A DNA stretch of 25,566 nucleotides from positions 1 to 25,566 of the forward strand of contig JAAMXP010002399.1 of assembly GCA_019693395.1 (NCBI GenBank). Reading direction: 5' to 3'. The notes beneath the pieces are model-generated. The model was given only the letters and a program-made list of their open reading frames with translations. It searched no databases and was not told where the DNA came from. Positions 10,601 to 19,701 of the stretch are shown one piece after another. The position numbers were made by a program, and so were the translations under genes. Positions within the stretch are counted from its first letter, which is position 1. Every line of letters begins with the position of its first letter. This DNA is from Ettlia oleoabundans. Its lineage: Eukaryota; Chlorophyta; Chlorophyceae; Chlamydomonadales.

Positions 10601-10656
10601 ATGGCGCTGTGCATTGCTCTTCTCAGGTTGTCAAGCGCGTGCCCCGCCGCTTTTGA
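7656..10656 (+). CDS. Arginine deiminase
   Basis: Converts L-arginine to L-citrulline and ammonia (EC 3.5.3.6). Exons: 7656-7679, 7784-7918, 8051-8179, 8333-8461, 8666-8843, 9011-9166, 9409-9456, 9593-9738, 9999-10220 and 10462-10656, in matching phases, giving 453 aa (bacterial enzymes are about 410-420). The catalytic set of the guanidino-modifying superfamily is complete: Asp217 in YTRD, Glu265 in LEGGD (split across an intron), His319 and Asp321 in MHLD, and the nucleophile Cys441 in GAVHC. The early motif EPEGMSLQMGGLHP matches the substrate-loop region that precedes LFEKP in the family. The intron at 8180-8332 is GC-AG. The start is the weakest point: ATG 7656 is the first in its frame after a stop, but the 8-codon first exon is speculative and an organelle-targeting exon upstream may be missed. 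The intron at 7919-8050 is a multiple of three without a stop; it was removed because the segment has no family resemblance. From exon 3 onward the call is firm. Confidence 0.87.
8180..8332 (+). other. GC-AG intron in the arginine deiminase gene
   Basis: Exon 3 ends with the codons for DAAKQ and is followed by CAG|GCAAGC, the usual context for a GC donor. The acceptor is CCGCAG at 8327-8332. Removing 153 bases joins DAAKQ to AHAEFRRVM, which matches the continuous family sequence. No GT lies at the junction, and reading on meets a stop at 8243-8245. Confidence 0.8.
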
Positions 10657-11065
10657 TGTTGCAAACTGTCATGCTTGAAGAGTGTGGCGCTGCGACACAG
10701 CTATTCTCAACCAGGGTGCAATAAAGCAGCTCGAATTTGAAATTTGTCTGTTTTGTTTTCGCATGTATATTCAAGTGAGCCATAATACTGCCAACATGGG
10801 CAACCAACGCATTCTGTCCAATATTGCTCATGCATGCTTTGTCACTTGATTTGAGCCTCCCATGCGATATGGGTGAATCAGGCTGCTTGTACATCTTTTG
10901 ATCCTGTTCATCATTGCATACGTGGCTAACCAAACATGTGGCAGTCTAGGAAGCAGTGCATCGTGCCATTACTCGCAGCCTTGGTTTGAAACAGGCTCTG
11001 AGCAAACAATCCAGACAACCACCCCTGGAAGCGCGTTGTCTAGGCCACCTCTTGCATTACCCCCA
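10657..11065. other. Convergent 3' intergenic region
   Basis: About 410 bp between the stops of arginine deiminase (+) and the UBP14-type gene (-). No gene or structured RNA is seen. No TGTAA lies on either strand here; an AATAAA at 10720-10725, preceded by TGCAA, about 65 bases after the deiminase stop, is the best candidate poly(A) signal for the + gene. No clear signal is seen for the - gene. Confidence 0.5.
10720..10725 (+). terminator. Possible poly(A) signal AATAAA (with overlapping TGCAA)
   Basis: Lies 64 bases downstream of the arginine deiminase stop. AATAAA is not the dominant signal in chlorophytes, but the canonical TGTAA is absent nearby, so this is the best available candidate. 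Confidence 0.35.
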
Positions 11066-14000
11066 TCACTGGCGGCGGCGGTAGAGGTAGAGGTAGCCCA
11101 GATCAAAAGGTGGCTGCTTGCTGGCGGCCACCTTCTCGTCGTTGAAGATGGCCCAAGCCCCCTCCTTCTTCACATGGCACACATAGTGGCCACAGGCGGT
11201 GTTGGAGCCCATGTGGCTGATGATCCCCACCAGCTCATACTTCCCGGGTCCATCCAGCAGAGGCGCCGCTGCTACGCCGCCGGCAGGCGGGGCTACTGCT
11301 GCACCGCCACCTGCAGGAGTCGGACAGTGCAGGTGCAAAACAGCCGGGATGAGGCGCAGCGTACCACATGACCATTAAGGCTTTCTATGAACCTAGCGAC
11401 GACATCAACGAATACAGGGCCAGCGCTCAAATAGGTTGTCAATGGTGTGATGGCACCTGCACCACTGCTGCTGGCCAGTGCTGCCTCCACCGCCTGCTCC
11501 AGATCATCCATGTGACTGAACAGCCAGTCGGCGGCGCGCTCCACGTTGCCCTGGCAGGCCGCCAGCGCGCCGCGCGCCTGACGGTCGTTGAAACCCATGG
11601 CTTGCAGCATTGACAGACTCTCGGCGTTAGGCTCCACGGTGCCGCCACCATTGGCTGCAGAACATATTGCAGTGCCACATGAGGGATTTGACGATGAGAT
11701 GTCGCATGCACAGGTGACAACAACATACAGCATACTGGTTGTATGGCCACAAACAGACACGTTTTTTCGACATTGACACATCAACTGTCCTTTTTGCCAT
11801 GCACACTGTGCCTGGCACAACACCATACCTCTAATAACCCAACCCACAGGATACCACCCAACTGCTGACTGTCCAGCAAAAACATATGACACCTTAGGGT
11901 ATGCATACATGCCAGTACAAACCTGCGGCGCCACCACCGCTGCCGGGTGCCGGCAGTGGGTCGTTGAAGTCTGGATCCTCCATGTGCTCAAACACCCAGT
12001 TGGTGGCCGCCTCCGCGCTGCTGTTGCCCACCGCCAGTGCCGCTCGCTTGCTGCCATTCTCTGAGAAGCCCATGGACACCAGCTGGGCCACGATGGTGTC
12101 ATCTGGCTGGGGGGCTGCTGCAGCCACAGCCGGAGGAGCGACGCCCGCTGCAACTGGTGCCGCTGCGGGTGCCTCAGGCTGCAGCTGCTCGCCTGGCTGC
12201 ATGGCAGTGAAAGCAAACTTGTGGAATGACTGGCATGCAAGACCCCTTACATGACCGCAGTATTGGAGCATGCTGGCAAGCAAGCCGGCAACATCCTGCC
12301 CAAGCCTGCCACTCTCTGCTCGTCCGTTTTCAAGACGGGAAAGGCGACGGCCAGCAGCAGCAGCAGTCAGCAACCAAGAGCCGCACCTGCAGCCCCTGTG
12401 CACGGAGCGGCTCCAAATCCAGCTCTTCAGGCACAGGCACCTCCACCTCCCTCTTCTTGGCCTCCCAGGCTTCTGTGGTGTAGTAGCGCTGCATCTGGAC
12501 GAGCAGGTAGGGCGGGAAGGAGGAGAAGCGAGTGCGCTTGGCGGCCTGCAGGGAGTAGGAAAGCAGAGGGGCGGGGACTCGGGGCGCTTCGTCTGTTGCT
12601 TCAATGAACAGGTGCACCACTGCAGGTGGGTTGTGCTTGCCAACTGCAAAGCAAAGTTGCTGTCGTTATAATGGTACAATTTTTTGTCGGAGTAGGCAGC
12701 TGACCTGTGTCTTCTTGCCAGCTGCTGCGGAGGAGTAGTCATCCACCAGCTGGTCTGCAGCCCAGGCTTCCAGGCAGGCGCGGAAGGGCACCCGTGGTAT
12801 GACCCGTTCCTCATCCTGCAAGTGCAGGGTTCAAACCCCGTTAGTGCTGGTGACTGATGCGCCATAGCACTCCCGCAGCAGTCAACTTGCAATAACATAA
12901 AGCAGCAGGCGGGGGCGGTGGAATCACTGCTTGTCTGAGTATTGTATCGCTGATTCCCGCACCTTGGGCATCGCATCTGCTGCCGCGGTATCCACCCCCT
13001 CCTCCTTGAGCTTCTGCCGCTTTTGTTGCCGCTCCTGATACTGTTCCAACTCGCCGCGATTCTCTGCTGCCTCCAGCGGGATGTGCAATGCAAGGCATGT
13101 GGAATCGCCATGCACGAATGCCACCTGCGGCAAACTCACCACAGAAACAGAGCGATTCGTATCAAACATAAATAGCAAGTATACCAACTGGCAGATGTCA
13201 CAAATTCATGGAAGAGGACATGCAGCGAAACATGTCGTGAAGGGCATCATGTGTCAGGACGTAAACTTACACCTTGTGCCCAACCTCCAACACACCAAAC
13301 ACACACAATATGGATGACTAGCCACCAAACAAATGGGGAGCAAGTGACTGCAGAAATCCGGTTTGGAGTTTGCATACACCCCTAATCAGGCTCAAGTAAA
13401 CCTCGCTTCAACTGCAGCCCCAGTTACAAATCGGGCTTGCAAACGCAAGCAAAATCCGCACCCTGCCAGTCTCGCTACACTGGATTCGGTCCTCAGTGCC
13501 AAACTTGAAGAGCCGCGCAGTTGGCTCGGCAGAGGCGCCTGGCAAGCGGGCGCCGGCAGCATACTCTGCACGGCTCATGACCTCGAGTAGGTGGCCAAAA
13601 TATTCCTGGGCATCCTGCAACACGCGGCGGTGGTGGCATACAAATGTAGGAGCCCGTTGATGCCATTATTAATATCAATATGCGAACAAGGAGCAAACGA
13701 GCAGCAGACCTCAGGGCTGGGTGAGAATCAGGCAGCGCCAAGCGCAGAGGTCGTGCAAAAAAACCATAGGCCTCCTAGAGCCACCCACCTGCTGCCTGCT
13801 TGAGCTGAACTCAGGGTGGCCCCTGCCAACCAAACTTTTGAAGGCTTGCGGCCGCACGCTGCTACCACTATCCTCCTTATCCTGAAAAGAAACACAGGGT
13901 GCACACAAGGGCATTAACAAGTTGCCGACTGGTCCCTCCCACTTGTACCCATACATCTAACATCAGCTGGTTCCACACTGATAGGCTGCTGAGATGCACA

Positions 14001-16724
14001 TGACGTTACCCTTTTACAGAAGTGCACCAGAGTAACTCCAATCACCTGAACCACAGCCTCCAGGCCGCCCTCCGTAGTCACTGTCTCTGCCTCATAGTTC
14101 ATAGGCTGGGGCATTTGTGGCGCGCCAGTCTGACCAGTCAGCAATGCCACACCAACCTGCAAACAAAACAAGCGGCAGCGACCACTGAGGGCATGCAGGT
14201 GGGGCAATTGCCTAGCATCGATTGATTAGGGTTTCCTCGCCCATGTTGGAGGCAATTTCTGCAGCTCCAAATCTTATAGTTCAATCACATGATGTTCAGC
14301 TTGCCGCGAAAGCACCTTGCTAAACTGTGCGGCAAAGTCGGAGGCGACGTCCCGAGGTGCAGTCCTGAAAATCTCTGTTGCAGCAGTTACATACCGCTGA
14401 CACAGTTCAGGCAAAGCCCACAACACTTGTAGAACGCTGTTCATGTAGCAGCTGTTGCCCAGATTCTTCAAGCCGACATAACTGCGGCAGATAAAACAAC
14501 AGACAAGACTTGATTGAATTAAACAGTGTATCTGTTTTTGCTTTGTGCATGCCGGGAAGGGTTACCCAGCAAGTCCAGTGTGATGCACAAAACACGCCTT
14601 AGCAGCGTCACTCACTTATGAACAAATGGCTCACTCATACACAGAACCGTGCCCTGGATCACCCAGCTTGCAATAGCTCACCCTGGCCCTGACAACCGCG
14701 TCAGCTCAGCGCCCGCCTCAGTGATCTTGTCAAACTCCACCGCCAGGTTCTGGTCAATCTCCAGCTCAGCCATGGACTTTTCTGTTTTCTCCATCTACAT
14801 AACAATAGCACCAGCATCAACTGACACGATGTGAATTGCTTGCTTGCAGAACCTCTGTTAAGCGCATGTGCAGAAGCAGACATTGTCAGCAATATGAAGC
14901 CCCAACAACGGCTGTCAACTGCTATGTTTCTGTGAAATGAGACAAGGGTGCTTTAAGCTTTCTTCTCCTGTGACTCTGGCCTTGATGCATGCCACACTTT
15001 CCCAAAGCATCTGCCTCCCCACACCTGCATCATGTTGATTCCCCAGTGGGCCAGGTGGCGTGCCAGGTGCGGATCTAGCACCATGTCGTCCTCATCGGGC
15101 GCATAGCTGTACACATCGGCACCATGGGGCGTGATGGTTCCCAGCTTTACCACCAATGGGTACTTGCGGCCCGTGGCCTCGTAGTGCCTCAGTGCAGACC
15201 CGCTGCCCTCCATGCCAAATTGCTGCAAAGGAGTTTAATACATGCACGATTGCTTAAGATTGAAGTTTGATGAGTGATGGAAACCACCAAATATTGCAAC
15301 CAGGAGTCATAAGGGTTGAAGGACGGATGTGAACCAGAAGGTGATGTAATGCTAGTCAGCCCACCTGGCGCCCGGAGCCAATGAAGCCGGTTGACAGGTT
15401 GAGCCAGAGGTTCTCTGTCACCCCCGTCTCATCGCACTTCCACTGCAAGACAAGCGATGCCGACCACAACTGTTTTCACTCCAGTGTTAGTTGCAGATAC
15501 GAGCTGTTGTCGATATCTACCCTCAGTAGTATTTGATTGATTTGGGACCTGCGGAGCCCACTAACCTCCTTTGGGTTCATTGGAATCTTGCGTGTCGCTG
15601 GCAGCTGCTCCAAACTCTCGGCATACTTGCTAACTTTCCGCTCTTCCTGCCATGCTGTCACCTTCTCCTGCACATCAACAACAACAGGGAAATAGCCGCC
15701 GATTATTGTCACAGACTGGAAACTTTGCAAGGGCAATATGCACGCAAAAGTGCAGGACAATTGATATTGCTTGAGGCCCAGCACCTAACTGAAACAACCA
15801 CGGCAGATGGCGCTGGCTTACCTGGTGGCTGGCGCTATCGTGCTTCTTCACCGCTGCAATGCACGACAGTACCAGCTCTGGCAAATCTGGGCACGGCAGA
15901 GGGATGCGCAGCCTTGCGGGCATCAGCACAAGTGCCTGTGTCAATGAGAGGGAAATGATACAGAGGAATCAATGGCGCGGCAGAGGTCATGGGAACACAT
16001 TGCAACGTGACAGCCAGGGTGTGTACAAACTAGTACATAGCACACCAGGCATGATATTGACAGCCTACAGGCATTGCCTTGTGCGGCAATAGCTGCAATT
16101 GAAAGAAGAAGCCACCTCTTCCAGCTCCAGGCGGTAGTCCTTCTGGTCCAGCTGGAATCCGCCCTCCACCCCTAAGGCGACCTTGTCCGGCTTCTTGCTA
16201 TCCCTCTCCCTGCGCTCCTCCTCACTGAGCGGAACCTGAAGGTGCAACAAGGTAGGCAGGTGGCACGACTTGCCGCAAAAAGTGCCATGGCGAGCAATGA
16301 GGCTGATGGAGTTAGGCTGTTGCGAAAAGGTTCGCTTTTCGTGATAAAGTGCCGCACGGGAGGTACATAGGCCAACAACTTCCCAGGGTGCTAGTACTGC
16401 CAGCCCAATGCTGGTCAAACCAACCAACGCAGCCAGTCCAGCAGCAATTGTGCCGTTGCCTTAAGGTAAAAGCTAGCTCACCCTGTGCGCCTGCTGGTGT
16501 AGGTAGAGCACAGCACCCGTGCGCTGCTGGTCCAGGTCCACATGCTCCTCAGCAAACGCTTGGTGGGTGCTGAGGTTGATATATAGACCACCAGGTGACT
16601 CGTTGGTTGCGAAGCAGAACATACACTCGTCTTTATACACGGGATCATAGTGTCCTGGCACCTTGACCTCCTTCATGTGCTGCCGCACCATGTCGAGCAC
16701 CGTCTCATCCACCATCGCTGCCAT
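11066..16724 (-). CDS. Ubiquitin carboxyl-terminal hydrolase, UBP14/USP5 (isopeptidase T) type
   Basis: This family takes apart unanchored polyubiquitin chains released before proteasomal degradation. Seventeen exons, written in transcript order: 16724-16482, 16235-16116, 15935-15822, 15667-15566, 15442-15365, 15222-15025, 14794-14682, 14481-14316, 14156-14046, 13881-13789, 13614-13462, 13124-12963, 12815-12705, 12545-12387, 12196-11923, 11654-11457, 11310-11066; all GT-AG, phases match, 879 aa (human USP5 858). Layout: variant N-terminal UBP region (about 28-90), ZnF-UBP region (about 190-250), the Cys box [17 protein letters not shown] with nucleophile Cys334, [19 protein letters not shown], two UBA domains (about 673-715 and 740-785, each with the MGF motif), then the His box with His840 ([12 protein letters not shown]) and the FNDEKV motif. 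The UBA pair lies inside the catalytic domain, as in USP5. Oddity: three zinc-ligand positions of the ZnF-UBP are Thr199, Ser216 and Ser228 instead of Cys/Cys/His, while Cys196, Trp206 and Arg218 remain. It shares a 495-bp divergent spacer with the ATG14-like gene. Confidence 0.93.
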
Positions 16725-17219
16725 GTTGAGGCTTGTTTGCACTGACGCGGGATAAGGTATTGGTGAGATTTCTGCAAAGTCAACAGCGAACATAGGCAAC
16801 CCAGCAGTGGTACCATGCGAACCAGTGCAAATGAACGGCACCACTTGGCAGCCCTTCCACCGCGCTGCCACTGCCGCTGGCGCTGGACGGGCATGGGACG
16901 AGCTGTGCACCAGGGCCGTGATCCAGTAGTCCCGCTGCGATCGATCACCTTGCAATTATAGTCTATGTGCTCAATGGGTTCCGTTGAGCGTTGGCAACGC
17001 TGAACGACACTTTGATCAAGCAATGGACAGAGGGTTGGGCCCAAGCCCTTCACAGCGGCGCTTAGGTATGACCCGATTGGAGAAATCGACTCAGTGGCGC
17101 GTGGGGGGGAGGGTTCAGTTCCTTCCTGTCCTTTGCCTTCTTTACCTCCGCGGCCTGCGTGACGCTGCCGCCCCCCCCCCCCGCTGTGTCTTGATTATCA
17201 AACTTGGCCATCAAGCATC
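16725..17219. promoter_or_regulatory. Divergent (possibly bidirectional) promoter, UBP14-type / ATG14-like
   Basis: The 495 bp between the two start codons must hold the 5' UTRs and promoters of both genes. No TATA box stands out. A poly(C) run of 12 lies at 17171-17182, about 40 bases before the ATG14-like start, and a G-rich run (GGGGGGGAGGG) lies near 17103-17113. No independent coding exon could be supported, though the frame upstream of the UBP14 start stays open to 16955. Confidence 0.5.
17171..17182 (+). repeat. Poly(C) tract, 12 bases
   Basis: Twelve consecutive C bases, preceded by CCG, in the likely 5' UTR of the ATG14-like gene. Its length makes it prone to slippage and to sequencing error, so the exact count should be treated with care. 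Confidence 0.9.
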
Positions 17220-19357
17220 ATGTCGTGTACTGTATGTGAGGGGGTCCGGAGACCCCTTCTGTGTCCGCAATGTTTCCATGGTTCCTGCGCGGGTCGGCAG
17301 GCAGACAAACGTAGCCTGGTAGAGCAGCGAGATGCGGCAAAGCAGCAGCTGACGGCGGTGTTAGCCGACAAGGTGTGCGCCGGCGCCTCGCCGCTGGGAG
17401 TTGTCGGGTCAGTTGTTTGTTGGAGTTCTTTCATAGCGTGCCTTTCAGACCCTGGTCACTCTAACCTGTGAATCCAACACCCATAAAATCTGCAGATTGA
17501 GAACCAGCAGCAACAACTGCAACTGCTGCGCCTTGCTGAAGAACTGCGGGCAATGCGGCAGCGAGCTGTTGAGGTCACCCGCCAGCTGCAGGCGGTGCGC
17601 CAGCGCGTACAAACAGGCCGCGAGGAGCTGCAGCACCGGAAGCAGCGCTTGCGGGAAGCGGAGGTGGACCTGGTTGCGCTAAGCCGGCAAACACAGGCGC
17701 TTGCAACATCACACCGCAACCAAAAGGCAGAGGACTGCGCTCGCAACCTTGGAGCGCTGGAGCTGGAGCGCACAAAGTGGGTGGGGGTGGCAGCGCCTCC
17801 CGCAATGCCTCCGTTTGCAGGCCAGATACAGAGGCAAATGCCACCTGGTTCATACTGCGCTGCTATGCTGCTGCACATGGCTGAACCCAGTTTGCTTGAA
17901 AGCTTTCTCACACAAAGGTGAAAGTGAGGTAGGGACATGGTTCCCTGTTTGTCATACAACCTTGCCGTTCATTTGCAACCCAATGTGATGGGCCTCCGTG
18001 GTTTTCCCGCAGAGCGGTATACAGGGCTATGGAGATAGTGCCGCTCACATTGGTGCCGATGATGGGGCCCACACCACCCCCCTGTGCCCGCCCACTCGGC
18101 GATGGCAGCGCTGGAAATGTTGCAGCGGCAGCGGAGCGTGACACCGCGGCTGCAGCTGTCTGTTCGCTGCTGCTGCCCGACAGCCGTACCAGCGTTGCAG
18201 AGCTGGCTCAACTGTCTGGCTCGCTGGGCAGCGCTTTGGGCTACGTTGCTCTGCTGCTGGACTTGCTGTCCCGCTTCTTGCAGCTCCCTGTGGTGCACCG
18301 TGTCGCCTTTCAGGGCTCCACCTCCCGCCTCTGGCACCCAGACGGCTTCTTCGACATGCGGGCATCACCGCCAAACGATGCACTGCGGCTATTCTGGCCG
18401 CCATCCAGCGAGGGTTTCGCTAGCGGTCTCGGCCTTGGGGCCTTGGGCGGAGGCCATAGCTTGGCCACAGCTGCACAGCAGCAGCGGCGGTTGGAGCAGC
18501 AGATGCAGGCTGCCCTCCACGCGCTGCAGCGCTCAGCAGGCATGTTGGTGTATGCACGATTGGGGCCAGATGCGGCGCTCAGGGTGCCAGAAGACCATTC
18601 GCCCTTCACCTGGCTGGCCAAGCTCTGTAAGCTGCTGGCAGTGCAGCCACGGCTGAGCAGCGGTCGTGTCGCGGTGCCAGGGGCATACCCCCTTGCTGCC
18701 AGCGTTGTGCTGGGACGTGGTGTACACGAGGGCAGCGACTTTGCAAGCCAAAGTGTGGTGTTACACGGTGAGAACAAGGTAGTCTGTGAGGAACACTGAC
18801 GTGTGGAACAGGTCCCTTGCTACCAGGATGCTGCTCACAACGGACGGACCATCTACTGTTGAGTCAGCTAAATTCAGGAACGTTTGCTGGGTTTGGAAGC
18901 TATTCACCGTCAATCTGTTTGTGCAAATTCCTGCTGCAGAAAAGGTTTCTGCTGATGATGCTGCTGAGGAGGGCTGGGAGCATCTATCAAGACCAGCATA
19001 TGGCATCATGCCGCCTCGTCCTTGGGAGGTCAGTGGCAGCGCTGCACATCCAGTTTTATACGTGGTTGTGGTTGGTTGCTGCTGCAACTGGTATTTGACC
19101 ACCTTGAAGCGTGTATTGACCCAGCAGGTGTATATGCTGCTCACCGATGTTGTATCACCAATGGCACGGTCCGTGCTGTGCAGTTGGAGGACGTGGAGCA
19201 CTGGGAGCAGGCCAACTTTGCTGACGCTGTCAGCGCCAGTGCCGGCACAAGCCCAGCACGCTCGGGGCCTGGCCGTCCAATAGCAGCTCTGCATGCCTGG
19301 CTCACCTCGCGGACACGCACATACCTCGGCGCTCCGCTCCCCTCTGTGGGCAGCTGA
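17220..19357 (+). CDS. ATG14-like subunit of the autophagy class III PI3-kinase complex
   Basis: ATG14 brings the Vps34-Vps15-Atg6/Beclin complex to autophagosome formation sites. Exons: 17220-17372, 17496-17776, 18013-18767, 18940-19028 and 19184-19357, phase-consistent GT-AG introns, 483 aa (human ATG14 492). The start begins directly with a paired-Cys motif, Cys3-x2-Cys6 and Cys15-x2-Cys18 (MSCTVCEGVRRPLLCPQC), as at the N-terminus of ATG14. Exon 2 is a long coiled coil (about 52-140, Gln/Arg/Glu-rich), followed by a short linker and the block LGYVALLLDLLSRFLQLPV with VAFQGSTSRL (about 210-240), typical of the Atg14/UVRAG superfamily. Exon 4 encodes DDAAEEGWEHLSRPAYGIMP, which resembles the conserved acidic TDWENLPSP block near the C-terminus of ATG14. 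UVRAG-like identity is the alternative, but the Cys motif argues for ATG14. The last exon was chosen at 19184 because it restores an open frame from the phase-0 donor; an acceptor at 19128 would end earlier (stop near 19283). Confidence 0.78.
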
Positions 19358-19701
19358 GTGCAAGCCTTGTCTAGCATATTTGTGCATTACCCGCTCATAC
19401 CAACCTGTACAAATCAAGTAACCTGTACTTCGCCCTTTTTCCTGCTCTTGTATGAACCTTTTCCTTGCTTCTGTATGAAATAAAGTTGGTTTGCTATGTT
19501 GCACATTTGCAATCGTTGTTGCAGTTGCAAATGCCACAGCTGGGCTGGGCTTTACATGTACACATACGCCGCAACCATGAAGTTCCTTTCTAACTTTGTA
19601 AGCACAGGGTACCAGACTGGTGTAAGTACATGTAACAGAATTCAAAGTAAAGGGTCAGTCACAATCAGTTCTTCACATGCCTTCCTGTTGGCCTTGTCTT
19701 G
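19358..19701. other. Convergent 3' region between the ATG14-like and J-domain genes
   Basis: About 340 bp between two stop codons facing each other. It holds an AATAAA-like site near 19479-19485 on the + strand, several + strand TGTAA copies (19597-19601, 19621-19625, 19631-19635), and one TGTAA on the - strand at 19552-19556. If the distal + strand signals are used, the two 3' UTRs overlap. No gene is seen. Confidence 0.5.
19552..19556 (-). terminator. TGTAA poly(A) signal for the J-domain gene
   Basis: On the - strand, TGTAA lies about 146 bases beyond the stop codon of the J-domain gene, a plausible 3' UTR length for a green alga. Confidence 0.5.

Noticed and set aside
10657..11065. A search for an extra small gene or ncRNA in the convergent spacer
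   Set aside because: Only weak AT-richer 3' UTR-like sequence was seen, with no conserved-looking frame or strong stem-loop.
11293..12240. Open frame of about 315 codons on the - strand
   Set aside because: Only 11457-11654 matches the UBP14 protein (second UBA domain); the rest is read-through of introns.
12827..12839. GGGTTCAAACCCC, which resembles a tRNA T-arm / B box
   Set aside because: It lies in an intron just upstream of a UBP14 acceptor. No 7-bp acceptor stem, D-arm or anticodon arm can be folded around it on either strand.
11894..13111. Long open frame of about 405 codons on the - strand
   Set aside because: It runs through several UBP14 exons and introns. Only the 11923-12196 part is in the coding frame; the rest is off-frame or intronic sequence.
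19128..19283. Alternative last exon for the ATG14-like gene starting GTG TAT ATG
   Set aside because: It is phase-compatible but ends after a less protein-like stretch (many Trp, Ser and Arg); the exon at 19184-19357 gives a more natural acidic sequence.
18761..19645. Open frame of about 294 codons on the - strand, opposite the ATG14-like gene
   Set aside because: No recognisable motif; it is antisense to exons and introns of the ATG14-like gene and to the 3' region.
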